DNA of 49,545 nucleotides, taken from Caryophanales bacterium. GTDB taxonomy: Bacteria; Bacillota_I; Bacilli_A; RF39; UBA660. Every line of letters starts with the position of its first letter. Position 1 is the first letter of the stretch. This document shows, in pieces, positions 42,110-49,545 of this stretch. Location: positions 1 to 49,545 of the forward strand of contig JAEEZO010000035.1 of the NCBI GenBank assembly GCA_016291895.1. The letters run 5' to 3'. The notes below the pieces were generated by a model. The model made no database searches, was not told the origin of the DNA, and saw only the letters and a list, made by a program, of their open reading frames with translations. The translations under genes and the position numbers were made by a program.

Positions 42110-43302
42110 TGAGAGTTAAATTAGGAGTTATCTTTGGTGGTGTATCTGTTGAACATGAAGTAAGTATTATAACGGCTATTCAAGCAATGAATAGTATCGA
42201 TACCGCTAAATATGATGTTGTACCAATTTATATTGCTAAAGATGGAATTTGGTATTCAGGAGCAATGTTAAAAGATATTAAGATTTATAATGATATGGAT
42301 CTATTAAAACGTTATGCTCATGAAGTTGTTCTTTATAAAAAAGAAAATCGTTTTGTACTTCAAAGTAAAACCGGATTTATAAGACGTGAAATTGAAGAAC
42401 TAGATATGTGTTTCCCAATTATGCATGGAACATATGGAGAAGATGGAGCCTTACAAGGTTATTTAGAAACAGTTGGTATTCCTTATGCAGAGTCTGATCA
42501 TTATGCAGCAACTGTTGGACAAGACAAAGTCTTTATGAAACAAATATGGAAAGATAGTGGTGTTCCTGTTGTTAAATATGAATGGTTCTTTGATTATGAT
42601 TATCAAGAAGATCCTGATAAAGTTATTGAAAAATGTGAAAAGTTAACTTATCCAATGATTGTTAAACCAGCTCGTCTTGGAAGTAGTGTAGGAATTAGTG
42701 TTGCCCATAATGAACAAGAGTTAAGAGAAGCTATTGATGACGCAGTATCATATGATACTAAGATTTTAGTAGAAGAAATGGTTCAAAATTTAGTTGAAGT
42801 TAACATAAGTGTTTTAGGTAATTATCGAAAACAAAAATTATCAGTTATTGAAGAAGTAGGAGGAAGCAAGGATTTCCTTACTTATGCTGATAAATATCAA
42901 AGTAGATCTAAATCTAAAGTTGCTACAGAGAATAAAGGTATGGCTAGTGCTAAAAGAATTATACCAGCTCGTATCTCTGAAGAATTAAAGAAGAAAGTTA
43001 ATGATATTGCTATTAAAGCATTTAGAAGTCTAAATTCTAGTGGTGTAGTAAGAATTGATTTCTTAATTGATAAAAAAGAAAATAAAGTATACGCTAATGA
43101 AATAAATAGTATTCCTGGTAGTTTATCTTTCTATTTATGGGATAAAACGGAAAAGAATTATCAAGAATTATTAAGTAGTGTTTTAAATATAGGTATTCGT
43201 GATTATAAAGATAGAGTTAATAAAACTCATACTTTTGATACTAATATCTTATCTAATTTTGATGGAAAAGGACTTAAAGGAATCAAAGGAGTTAAGAAGT
43301 AA
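42109..43302 (+). CDS. ddl: D-alanine--D-alanine ligase family ATP-grasp enzyme
   Basis: 397 aa, longer than common Ddl (about 310-370). GVSVEHEVSI near 11, MHGTYGEDGALQGYLE near 105, the ATP-grasp IVKPARLGSSVGIS near 184, and metal site RIDFLIDK ... ANEINSIPGSLSFYLW near 335. The usual NTMPG motif reads NSIPGS, and the C-terminus is extended (GIRDYKDRVNKTHTFD...); this form is known in Clostridia and relatives. D-Ser or D-Lac specificity cannot be read from sequence. Its product feeds MurF upstream, overlapping by one base; gpmI follows with a one-base overlap. Confidence 0.9.
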   Translation: MRVKLGVIFGGVSVEHEVSIITAIQAMNSIDTAKYDVVPIYIAKDGIWYSGAMLKDIKIYNDMDLLKRYAHEVVLYKKENRFVLQSKTGFIRREIEELDMCFPIMHGTYGEDGALQGYLETVGIPYAESDHYAATVGQDKVFMKQIWKDSGVPVVKYEWFFDYDYQEDPDKVIEKCEKLTYPMIVKPARLGSSVGISVAHNEQELREAIDDAVSYDTKILVEEMVQNLVEVNISVLGNYRKQKLSVIEEVGGSKDFLTYADKYQSRSKSKVATENKGMASAKRIIPARISEELKKKVNDIAIKAFRSLNSSGVVRIDFLIDKKENKVYANEINSIPGSLSFYLWDKTEKNYQELLSSVLNIGIRDYKDRVNKTHTFDTNILSNFDGKGLKGIKGVKK

Positions 43303-44867
43303 TGAGACCTGTTTTATTAGTTGTAATGGATGGTGTAGGTTATCGTGAAGAAAGTATGGGTAATGCCGTATTAAACGCTAATACGCCAAATTTAGATAGA
43401 TTATGGAAAACTTGTCCTCATAGATTAATTCATGCTCATGGAAGTTATGTAGGACTTCCAACTGATGAAGATATGGGAAATAGTGAAGTTGGTCATAACG
43501 CGTTAGGATGTGGTCAAATATATTCACAGGGTGCTAAACTTGTTAATGAAGCTATTAGTAATAATACAATGTATGAAAGTAATACATGGAAGAAGTTAGT
43601 TGATTATTGTAAAGAAAATGGAACAATGCATTTTATTGGACTTTTATCTGATGGTAATGTTCATTCACATATTAATCACTTATTATCCCTTCTTGAACAA
43701 AGTAAAAAGGAAGGCGTAAAAAAAGTAAGAGTTCATATCTTACTTGATGGACGAGATGTTCCACCTACAAGTGCCCTTGATTATGTTAAAATCTTAGAAT
43801 CAAAAATGGATTCTTTAAATGATGAAAATTTTGATTCAAGAATTGCATCTGGTGGCGGTAGAATGTATATTACAATGGATCGTTATGAAGCAGATTGGCC
43901 AATGGTAGAACGTGGATGGCATACACATGTACTTGGTGATGCTAGACATTTCAAAAGTGCAATCGAAGCTATTGAAACATATCGAAGTGAAGGCCAAACA
44001 ATGGACCAAGATATGCATAACTTTGTAATTGTTGATGATAATGATGTTCCTGTTGGAACTATTAATGATAATGATAGTGTTATCTTTTATAACTTTAGAG
44101 GTGATAGAGCTTTAGAAATATCAGAGTCATTTGATGATCTAGACTTCGATAAATATGATCGAATTAGATATCCTAAAGCCATGTATGCAGGAATGCTTCA
44201 GTATGATGCTGATAAACATATTCCAAAGATGTTCTTAACAGAACCTCCTAAGATTACTAATACATTAACTGAAGAGTTAAATAAAAATAATATCAAAGAA
44301 TTCGCTATTTCAGAAACGCAAAAATATGGTCATGTAACGTATTTCTGGAATGGTAATAAATTGGGTAAGTTTAATGAAAATCTTGAAGATTATGTAGAAA
44401 TACCTAGTAGCAAATTACCTTTTCCAGATCAACCTGAGATGAAAGCCAAAGAAATAACTGATGCACTTATACCTGCTATTTTAAGTAATAAATATGGTTT
44501 TCTTCGTGTTAATTATGCTAATGGTGATATGATTGGTCATACAGGTATCTATGAAAAAGCTGTTATTGCAATTGAAACAGTAGATAGAGAAATTGGAAGA
44601 CTAATTGAAGCTATTGATAAAGTAAATGGTATTATGATTATTTTAGCTGATCATGGTAATTCTGAAATTATGTATCAATTAAAAGATATTGAAAAGAAAA
44701 TACCTCATACATCTCATACAACAAGTCCAGTTCCCTTTATTATTTATGGAGAGAATGTTACTTTAAAAGATAATGATATGGGACTATCAAATGTTGCTAG
44801 TACAGTTTGTGATTTATTAAATATAAAACCAAATGAAAGTTGGAATGAAAGTATTATAAGAAAATAG
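43302..44867 (+). CDS. gpmI: Phosphoglycerate mutase, cofactor-independent
   Basis: Interconverts 3- and 2-phosphoglycerate, 521 aa (family about 505-515). LLVVMDGVG at 5, catalytic Ser in DMGNSEVGHNALG near 61, HSHINHL near 122, LLDGRDVPP near 149, RMYITMDRY near 187, YNFRGDRALE near 262 and the metal-binding NYANGDMIGHTG near 407 and ADHGNSE near 450. Mn-dependent alkaline phosphatase-superfamily enzyme. Transcribed with ddl, joined by a 1-base overlap (TAATG), so glycolysis and wall synthesis share an operon. Confidence 0.96.
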   Translation: MRPVLLVVMDGVGYREESMGNAVLNANTPNLDRLWKTCPHRLIHAHGSYVGLPTDEDMGNSEVGHNALGCGQIYSQGAKLVNEAISNNTMYESNTWKKLVDYCKENGTMHFIGLLSDGNVHSHINHLLSLLEQSKKEGVKKVRVHILLDGRDVPPTSALDYVKILESKMDSLNDENFDSRIASGGGRMYITMDRYEADWPMVERGWHTHVLGDARHFKSAIEAIETYRSEGQTMDQDMHNFVIVDDNDVPVGTINDNDSVIFYNFRGDRALEISESFDDLDFDKYDRIRYPKAMYAGMLQYDADKHIPKMFLTEPPKITNTLTEELNKNNIKEFAISETQKYGHVTYFWNGNKLGKFNENLEDYVEIPSSKLPFPDQPEMKAKEITDALIPAILSNKYGFLRVNYANGDMIGHTGIYEKAVIAIETVDREIGRLIEAIDKVNGIMIILADHGNSEIMYQLKDIEKKIPHTSHTTSPVPFIIYGENVTLKDNDMGLSNVASTVCDLLNIKPNESWNESIIRK

Positions 44868-44876
44868 GGTGATAAA

Positions 44877-45941
44877 ATGGATAAAAAAAGTAGATATGTG
44901 ATATTAACGGTTATGTTGGTGGTACCTTTATTTCTTATTGTTTATCATGGTCCAGAAAAAGAAATTCCACCAACAGGTGATAGTGGTTTTGATTCATCAT
45001 ACGATTCCGGTGGTGGTGGAGGTGGATCTAGTAGTTCATGGGATTCTTCTTCCGGTTCAGGAGGTAGTAGTGGACCAAGTGTTGCTGAAGAAGAAAGTGT
45101 AATTTATAAAAAATATTTTGATGATGGAATAACTTTTGATAGTTATTGGAGATTCTTTAAATCAGGCGACCATATCAAAATGTTTCTTATGGAATTATTC
45201 TTCCATTCATTTTTAACATTTTGTATATACGTTCTTTCTGGTAAACCAAGTTGGATGAAAAAATATTATATAATTGTAGCGGTAATTTTATTATTCGTGC
45301 CATCAGTATATATTTTCTTGGTTGAATTCTTAGGATCATTCATTTATGTATTTAGTAAAAATAAAAAAGAGAAAGTAGTTAATAATATTGATCCTAATAT
45401 TAATTATGTTGAAATAGACTTAACTCCTTATGGAATTGATCCAGATACTATTCATCAAGAAATATATGATATATATGTACGTATTCAAGAAGCTTGGATG
45501 AATTATCGATTAGACGATGTTAGAGATTGTTTATCTGATGAATTATATAATCAATATGCTGTTCAATTAGATACTTTAATTGCTAAAAATGAACGTAATG
45601 TCATGAAAGACTTTAAGTATTTAATGTGTGCAATTACAAATATTGAAGAAAAAGATGGAACACAAATTCTTACAGTAACTCTTCGTGTTAAATGTCGTGA
45701 TTATATAATAAATGATCAATCTAAGAAAGTTCTAAGAGGTAATAAAAACAAAATTCTTACTTATACATATGAATTACACTTCGAAAGAAGTAAAGAAACA
45801 ACTGTTACCACTTGTCCAAATTGTGGCAGTAAGTTAGATCCTAAAGGAAATGGTGTTACATGTGATTACTGTCATGCTAAAATTGTAAGAAAGAGTAGTA
45901 ACTTAGTATTACGTAAAAAAGAAATGTTACATCAAAATTAA
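44877..45941 (+). CDS. Tim44-like membrane protein with zinc ribbon
   Basis: 354 aa. A hydrophobic N-terminus (VILTVMLVVPLFLIVYH) is followed by a Gly/Ser low-complexity stretch (SGGGGGGSSSSWDSSSGSGG), two helices near 102-118 and 128-155, and a Tim44-like domain (about 175-300: YDIYVRIQEAWMNYRLDDVRDCLSDELYNQY). A C-terminal zinc ribbon (CPNCGSKLDPKG ... CDYCHAKIV) completes it, with two CxxC pairs. In bacteria such proteins are uncharacterised. Start after GGGTGA, 9 bases after gpmI, so same operon. Terminator follows. Confidence 0.82.
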   Translation: MDKKSRYVILTVMLVVPLFLIVYHGPEKEIPPTGDSGFDSSYDSGGGGGGSSSSWDSSSGSGGSSGPSVAEEESVIYKKYFDDGITFDSYWRFFKSGDHIKMFLMELFFHSFLTFCIYVLSGKPSWMKKYYIIVAVILLFVPSVYIFLVEFLGSFIYVFSKNKKEKVVNNIDPNINYVEIDLTPYGIDPDTIHQEIYDIYVRIQEAWMNYRLDDVRDCLSDELYNQYAVQLDTLIAKNERNVMKDFKYLMCAITNIEEKDGTQILTVTLRVKCRDYIINDQSKKVLRGNKNKILTYTYELHFERSKETTVTTCPNCGSKLDPKGNGVTCDYCHAKIVRKSSNLVLRKKEMLHQN

Positions 45942-45946
45942 TAATG

Positions 45947-45973
45947 AAAAGTGGAACTTAAACCACTTTTTTT
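45947..45973 (+). terminator. Terminator after the Tim44-like gene
   Basis: AAAAGTGG - aacttaaa - CCACTTTT plus Ts, 8-bp stem. Confidence 0.85.
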
Positions 45974-45982
45974 GCTATCATT

Positions 45983-45988
45983 TATAAT
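45983..45988 (+). promoter_or_regulatory. Possible -10 box for the beta-helix gene
   Basis: TATAAT at the left edge of the 17-bp palindrome. A second candidate, TACAAT (45998-46003), lies inside the palindrome. Either would let a bound repressor block transcription. Confidence 0.45.
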
Positions 45989-46004
45989 ATTGTATGATAC
46001 AATA
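45988..46004. promoter_or_regulatory. Perfect 17-bp palindrome, candidate operator
   Basis: TATTGTAT-G-ATACAATA, perfect 8-1-8 inverted repeat between the terminator and the start of the beta-helix gene. Its inner 7-1-7 shape is that of Fur/PerR/Zur-family boxes, though the bases differ from the known consensus. A perfect stem with one-base centre cannot form a good hairpin loop, favouring a protein site. Confidence 0.5.
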
Positions 46005-46028
46005 AAAATATAAAATAGAGGATGATAT

Positions 46029-47855
46029 ATGAAAAAAGTAATATCAAATCTTTCTTTAGTTGGATTAATTTTAGTTGTAGTAATTACATTGTGGATTACC
46101 CAATCCAAACCATCAAAACCAGATGATAATAAGAATGTAGAAACTAAAATAGAAGAAACTGAAGATCAAAATAAAATAGATAATCAAGAGTTAAAAAAAA
46201 TAGAAGTTTCTTCTAATCATTTAACAATTAATGTTGGTAAAAGTGAAAAAATTAATGTTATAAATGAATCTAATATAAATTGGAGTAGTAAAGATATTAA
46301 TATTGCAACTGTAGATAATAATGGAGTAGTAACAGGAATAAAAGCTGGTAAGACGCATATTATTGTGTCAAGTCCAAATAAACAAGAGACAATTATTGAA
46401 GTAACAGTTGTTGATGAGCCTATTAAAGTAACAGGTATTAAAGTAAAAAATAATAATATTGCTTTAAAAGTTGATGATAAAGCAATATTAGAATATGAAA
46501 TTATTCCCAATGATGCTATCAATAAAAAAGTAATAATAACAAGTAGTAATAGAAATATTGTATCGTTAAATGGAATAGAAATTATTGCAAAAGGTGAAGG
46601 AGAAGCAACTATTACAATAACTACTGATGATGGAGGTTATAATGCACAAATTAGAGTAAAAGTAATGAAACCTTCATCAAATAACAATAATAACAATAAC
46701 AGCAATAGTAATAATGATAGTAATAGTAATGAAAACATTCCCATTTTAAGTGGAAATATAGTTAATAATAGTTATTTTAAGATAACTCCTGGTAAAAATG
46801 TATCGAAGTCTGTTGCTGATCAAAATAGAATTGGAATCAATATGGCTATTGAATATGCTAAAGAAAAAAATATAAAGAATTTAAAATTAGCAAAAGATTA
46901 TTATGTTATTAATATTAATGAAGAAAAAACGACTCATTATGGTATTGAAATAAGAAATTCTAACTTCAAGTTTGATTTAAATGGTTCAACAATAAAACTA
47001 TATACTAATAATTATGGTAAATATCGAATGATAATGATTTCAGGAGCTCATAATGTTAAAGTATATAATGGAGAATTAATTGGTGATCTTCAAACTCATA
47101 AGTGTGGAGCTAATGGAGAGACTTTTAATTTAAATAGTTGTAAAAAGAACAAACAACCAAGTGATAAACTTCAAATGTGTGCTGATGGTACTACTCATCA
47201 AACGGGTTATGGAATTTTAGTTGCAAGTAATTGTAGAAATATAACCATTTCAGATATGAAAATTCATGAAATGATTGGTGATGGAGTTACGATTGCTGAT
47301 ACTGGTTGCAAATTAAAGAAGGTAAATGGTAGTCTTAAATTAGATGAAACAGATTGTCCAGCTAGAAGTAATAGTATTACTGTAAAGAATAGTGAAATTT
47401 ATAATTGTAGACGTCAAGGAATATCAATTATATCTGCAAAGAATACTAAGATATTAAATAATAAAATTCATGATATATGTGGTACAGATCCTGGTGAAGC
47501 GATTGATATTGAACCAAATAATAAAAGCATAAGTAAATATAAAGCCGGAGATACTTATCAAATAGTTCGTGGAGTAAGAATTGATGGTAATGAGTTTTAT
47601 AATACAGCTGCTGATTATCCATATACTATTAAATGTCGTGGTCATTGTAATGATGTTAAAGGAACAATTACCATAACAAATAATAAAATGGATATGGGTA
47701 TTAATATATGTAAGTATAATAAAGATGATAGTCATGCGGTAGCGAATGGAACAAAAGCTGAACTTGTTATATCTGGTAATAAAAAAATAGGTGGGGGAAG
47801 TCTAAATAATAATTATAAATTTTGTTCTCGATCTCAATGGGAAAATTTAGATTAA
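46029..47855 (+). CDS. Membrane-anchored right-handed beta-helix protein with two Big_2 domains
   Basis: 608 aa. Signal anchor about 7-24. Two Big_2 Ig-like domains (about 57-130 and 133-213; INWSSKDINIATVDNNGVVTGI is typical). An Asn/Ser linker (about 215-236) leads to a C-terminal parallel beta-helix (about 240-600) with repeated turns such as VKVYNGELIG, ITISDMKIHEMIGDGVTIADTG, ITVKNSEIYNC, TKILNNKIHDI and VRIDGNEFYN. This fold is common in polysaccharide lyases and hydrolases, and EAIDIEPNN may be near an active site, but no catalytic set is certain. Several Cys suggest disulfides outside. Sole gene of its unit; GAGGATG site. Confidence 0.82.
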   Translation: MKKVISNLSLVGLILVVVITLWITQSKPSKPDDNKNVETKIEETEDQNKIDNQELKKIEVSSNHLTINVGKSEKINVINESNINWSSKDINIATVDNNGVVTGIKAGKTHIIVSSPNKQETIIEVTVVDEPIKVTGIKVKNNNIALKVDDKAILEYEIIPNDAINKKVIITSSNRNIVSLNGIEIIAKGEGEATITITTDDGGYNAQIRVKVMKPSSNNNNNNNSNSNNDSNSNENIPILSGNIVNNSYFKITPGKNVSKSVADQNRIGINMAIEYAKEKNIKNLKLAKDYYVININEEKTTHYGIEIRNSNFKFDLNGSTIKLYTNNYGKYRMIMISGAHNVKVYNGELIGDLQTHKCGANGETFNLNSCKKNKQPSDKLQMCADGTTHQTGYGILVASNCRNITISDMKIHEMIGDGVTIADTGCKLKKVNGSLKLDETDCPARSNSITVKNSEIYNCRRQGISIISAKNTKILNNKIHDICGTDPGEAIDIEPNNKSISKYKAGDTYQIVRGVRIDGNEFYNTAADYPYTIKCRGHCNDVKGTITITNNKMDMGINICKYNKDDSHAVANGTKAELVISGNKKIGGGSLNNNYKFCSRSQWENLD

Positions 47856-47860
47856 TATAA

Positions 47861-47894
47861 AAGGAACTAAGATATTTCTTTCTTAGTTCTTTTT
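47861..47894 (+). terminator. Terminator of the beta-helix gene
   Basis: AAGGAACTAAGA - tatttctt - TCTTAGTTCTTT, with one G-T pair, plus Ts. Confidence 0.85.
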
Positions 47895-47899
47895 CAATA

Positions 47900-47905
47900 T
47901 ATAAT
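47900..47905 (+). promoter_or_regulatory. Possible -10 box for the exporter gene
   Basis: TATAAT 55 bases before the ATG at 47961. The longer leader than elsewhere holds an imperfect inverted repeat (TTATGTGAT - AAA - ATCATAA, about 47924-47942), a possible metal-regulator site. Confidence 0.4.
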
Positions 47906-47960
47906 TGTTGATATCATTATTATTATGTGATAAAATCATAATGTTTAAAAAGAGGTCGAA

Positions 47961-48824
47961 ATGAAAGAATTTTTATCTGAAGTAGTATTAGATGGGCTTA
48001 TTGATGTATTAAAACTTATTCCTTTCTTATTTATTGCATTCTTAATCTTAGAATATATTGAACATAAAATGAGTAAGAAGAATAAAGATTTCTTATCAAA
48101 AAATAAGAAAGTTGGTCCGTTAGTAGGAAGTTTATTAGGAGCTTTTCCTCAATGTGGTTTTTCATCTCTTGCTACTAATTTATTTTCAAGTAGAGTAATA
48201 ACTTTAGGTACTTTAATCGCTGTTTATTTATCAACAAGTGATGAAATGTTACCATTAATGATTGCAAATAAAATAAAGTTTTTAACAATAGTTGAAATTA
48301 TAGGTACGAAGTTTATTATTGGTATATTATTTGGTTATATAATTGATCTTATATATCGCAAAAAACATAAAAAAGAAGAGAAGATTGATAGTCATATTCA
48401 TGATTTATGTCATGATTGTCACTGTGAAGATGGTATTATAAAATCAAGTATTATTCATACTTTAAAGATATCATTATATATCTTTATTGCAACACTATTA
48501 ATTGGAACATTAATTCATTATATTGGTGAAGATAATATTAAGAGTATTTTAAAGAATGGTAATATATTAACTTATTTTCTTGCTAGTTTAATTGGTTTAA
48601 TCCCTAATTGTGCTAGTAGTGTTATTATTACAGAATTATATTTAAATAGTATGATTTCTCTTGGTACTTTATTATCAGGTACCCTAACAGGAGCTGGTGT
48701 TGGATTATTAATTTTATTTAAAGAGAATAAACATTTTAAAGAGAATTTAATGATTATATCAATAATTTATATTATTGGTGTATTATGTGGCTTCTTAATT
48801 GATTTAGTTGGAGTTGTCTTTTAA
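47961..48824 (+). CDS. Putative heavy-metal/manganese exporter of the ArsP_2 (DUF2899) family
   Basis: Integral membrane protein of 287 aa with about eight hydrophobic helices in two repeat halves. Each half has a Cys-containing re-entrant-type motif: GAFPQCGFSSLATNLF near 53-68 and GLIPNCASSVIITELY near 211-226. The central cytoplasmic loop is His/Cys-rich (HDLCHDCHCED near 147-157), a likely metal-sensing or binding site. Family members are annotated as putative metal exporters or Mn transporters; substrate is not certain. AGAGG site; stop overlaps nadD by one base. A metal-regulated promoter would fit the His/Cys loop. Confidence 0.85.
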   Translation: MKEFLSEVVLDGLIDVLKLIPFLFIAFLILEYIEHKMSKKNKDFLSKNKKVGPLVGSLLGAFPQCGFSSLATNLFSSRVITLGTLIAVYLSTSDEMLPLMIANKIKFLTIVEIIGTKFIIGILFGYIIDLIYRKKHKKEEKIDSHIHDLCHDCHCEDGIIKSSIIHTLKISLYIFIATLLIGTLIHYIGEDNIKSILKNGNILTYFLASLIGLIPNCASSVIITELYLNSMISLGTLLSGTLTGAGVGLLILFKENKHFKENLMIISIIYIIGVLCGFLIDLVGVVF

Positions 48825-49375
48825 TGAAAGTTGGTTTATTTGTAGGTAGTTTTAATCCTATTACTAAAGCTCATATTAATATTGCAAGACATATTTATAA
48901 TAAAAAGGTTGTTAATAAAGTAATCTTTTTACCTGTCATAAATAATGATAAAAAGCTAGAAAAACTAGAAGATCGTATTAATATGATTAATTTAGTTATT
49001 GATAATAAACATTTAATTGTTAGTGATATTATGAATAACTATTCAAAGTTTAATTATCAAGTTATAGAGAATTTAAAAAAAGAATATAAAGATTTATATT
49101 TAATAATGGGGTTTGATTTAATAAAAAAGTTCAAATCTTTTGATAACTATTTAGATTTAATAAATAATTATCATTTAATAATTATTAATCGTAATTCTAC
49201 ATATAAAGAAATGTATAAATATATTCATAAAGAATATAGTGATTATTTATCAAAATTTATTTTAATTGATTATCATAGTCGTATATCTAGTTCTAAATGG
49301 AAAAAGCAAAATAATGATAATATTTTAAATAGTAAAGTATTAGATTATATTAAAAATAATAATTTATATAAATAG
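48824..49375 (+). CDS. nadD: Nicotinate-nucleotide adenylyltransferase
   Basis: NAD synthesis enzyme of the nucleotidyltransferase fold, 183 aa, slightly short. VGLFVGSFNPITKAHINIAR at the N-terminus includes the nucleotide-binding GSFNP-T-AH motif. KVIFLPVINNDKK near 37 and LIMGFDLIKKF near 92 match NadD; the C-terminal ISSSKWKKQ near 150 replaces the usual ISST-IR. The start TAATG overlaps the exporter stop by one base, with no strong site, so translation may be coupled. Other adenylyltransferases (CoaD) are less likely because of LPVIN and the length. Confidence 0.82.
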   Translation: MKVGLFVGSFNPITKAHINIARHIYNKKVVNKVIFLPVINNDKKLEKLEDRINMINLVIDNKHLIVSDIMNNYSKFNYQVIENLKKEYKDLYLIMGFDLIKKFKSFDNYLDLINNYHLIIINRNSTYKEMYKYIHKEYSDYLSKFILIDYHSRISSSKWKKQNNDNILNSKVLDYIKNNNLYK

Positions 49376-49397
49376 ATGAGAGAACTCATCTATTTTT
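49373..49397 (+). terminator. nadD terminator containing its stop codon
   Basis: TAGATGAG - AGAA - CTCATCTA plus Ts. The TAG stop (49373-49375) is the start of the stem. Confidence 0.9.
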
Positions 49398-49463
49398 AGT
49401 TTACACTCTTTTTTTAGAATATCGTATTAAAGAACTAAAAAAACAATTATTTGTGTGATATAT

Positions 49464-49469
49464 TATAAT
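49464..49469 (+). promoter_or_regulatory. -10 box for the right-edge gene
   Basis: TATAAT directly before AGGTGAT and the ATG at 49481, the same compact leader as the prepilins. Confidence 0.55.
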
Positions 49470-49480
49470 TAGGTGATAAA

Positions 49481-49545
49481 ATGATAAACTTAAATATAAA
49501 CTTTGAGAAAGCCGATCGTATTTCTAATGGCATTTCAGAAATTAA
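49481..49545 (+). CDS. 5' end of an unidentified gene running off the right edge
   Basis: The first 21 complete codons read MINLNINFEKADRISNGISE plus I. Open to the window edge; AGGTGA five bases upstream and a -10 box support the start. The family cannot be assigned from this fragment. No signal peptide appears, so a cytoplasmic protein is likely. Confidence 0.7.
   Translation, partial: MINLNINFEKADRISNGISEI

Noticed and set aside
49400..49450. Inverted repeat of seven-T/seven-A tracts with tag/cta before the right-edge gene
   Set aside because: Nine-base A/T-tract arms with a long centre are expected by chance in such AT-rich DNA.
1..49545. Genetic code 4 (TGA as Trp), suggested by the low GC
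   Set aside because: Several well-bounded genes stop at TGA, including overlapping ATGA junctions, and Trp is TGG throughout.

Overview
The window is a strongly AT-rich chromosomal segment from a low-GC Gram-positive bacterium. All complete genes lie on the + strand; only a 20-codon fragment at the left edge is on the - strand. TGA is used as an ordinary stop (ends at 8977, 25399, 32933, 35781 and 38072) and Trp is TGG, so this is genetic code 11, not the Mycoplasma code. The mix of genes suggests an uncultured, gut-type member of the Bacilli (RF39-like or Erysipelotrichales-like): YceD with L32, a CBS/DRTGG family II pyrophosphatase, Tex, a short DnaE, MurF with a membrane domain, a Tim44-like zinc-ribbon protein, and many Big_2, Listeria-Bacteroides-repeat, MBG/YDG and dockerin modules. 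That placement is inference. I see no rRNA, tRNA, CRISPR, transposase or phage genes, and no gene-free stretch above 300 bases.

Region 1 (183-19926) is the most unusual part. A GltD-like oxidoreductase is followed by four giant modular prepilins (about 930-1260 aa) at 1465, 5294, 9102 and 17125. They share a class III prepilin leader (KG/FTLVEM) and a roughly 420-490 residue N-terminal part. They differ in the middle and at the C-terminus: a 13-residue Cys-rich tandem repeat in the first two, tandem MBG/YDG domains in the third, and a unique Cys-containing module in the fourth. dnaE and a divergent pyruvate kinase gene sit between prepilins 3 and 4. The intergenic DNA records how the array grew. 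The prepilin 1/2 junction carries a copy of the end of the GltD-like gene. The prepilin 2/3 junction is a fusion of the dnaE leader to the pyk tail, consistent with unequal crossing-over that duplicated prepilin-dnaE-pyk, followed by deletion of one dnaE-pyk copy at a 6-bp microhomology.

Region 2 (20064-27485 and on to 30348) holds housekeeping genes (Tex, PPase, YceD-L32), a pair of small membrane proteins, and two large membrane-anchored extracellular enzymes. One joins Listeria-Bacteroides and Big_2 domains to a phosphodiester glycosidase (NAGPA) domain. The other joins dockerin and four Listeria-Bacteroides-type domains to a metallo-beta-lactamase domain.

Region 3 (30496-39678) begins with an FtsK/SpoIIIE translocase, a 49-codon gene and two unknown proteins. 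They lead with overlapping genes into a Bat-like cluster: MoxR ATPase, DUF58, a short membrane protein, two VWA membrane proteins and a TPR-like membrane protein. Region 4 (39768-45941) is a tightly coupled operon of alpha/beta hydrolase, membrane-fused MurF, Ddl, GpmI and a Tim44-like protein. Region 5 (46029-end) has a surface beta-helix protein behind a 17-bp palindrome, a heavy-metal exporter-like permease, NadD, and the start of one further gene.

Transcription signals are very compact. Several terminator stems contain the preceding stop codon, and terminator T-runs often merge into the next -10 box. The first genes of transcripts mostly use an AGGTGA-type ribosome binding site, while genes inside operons mostly use AGGAGG.
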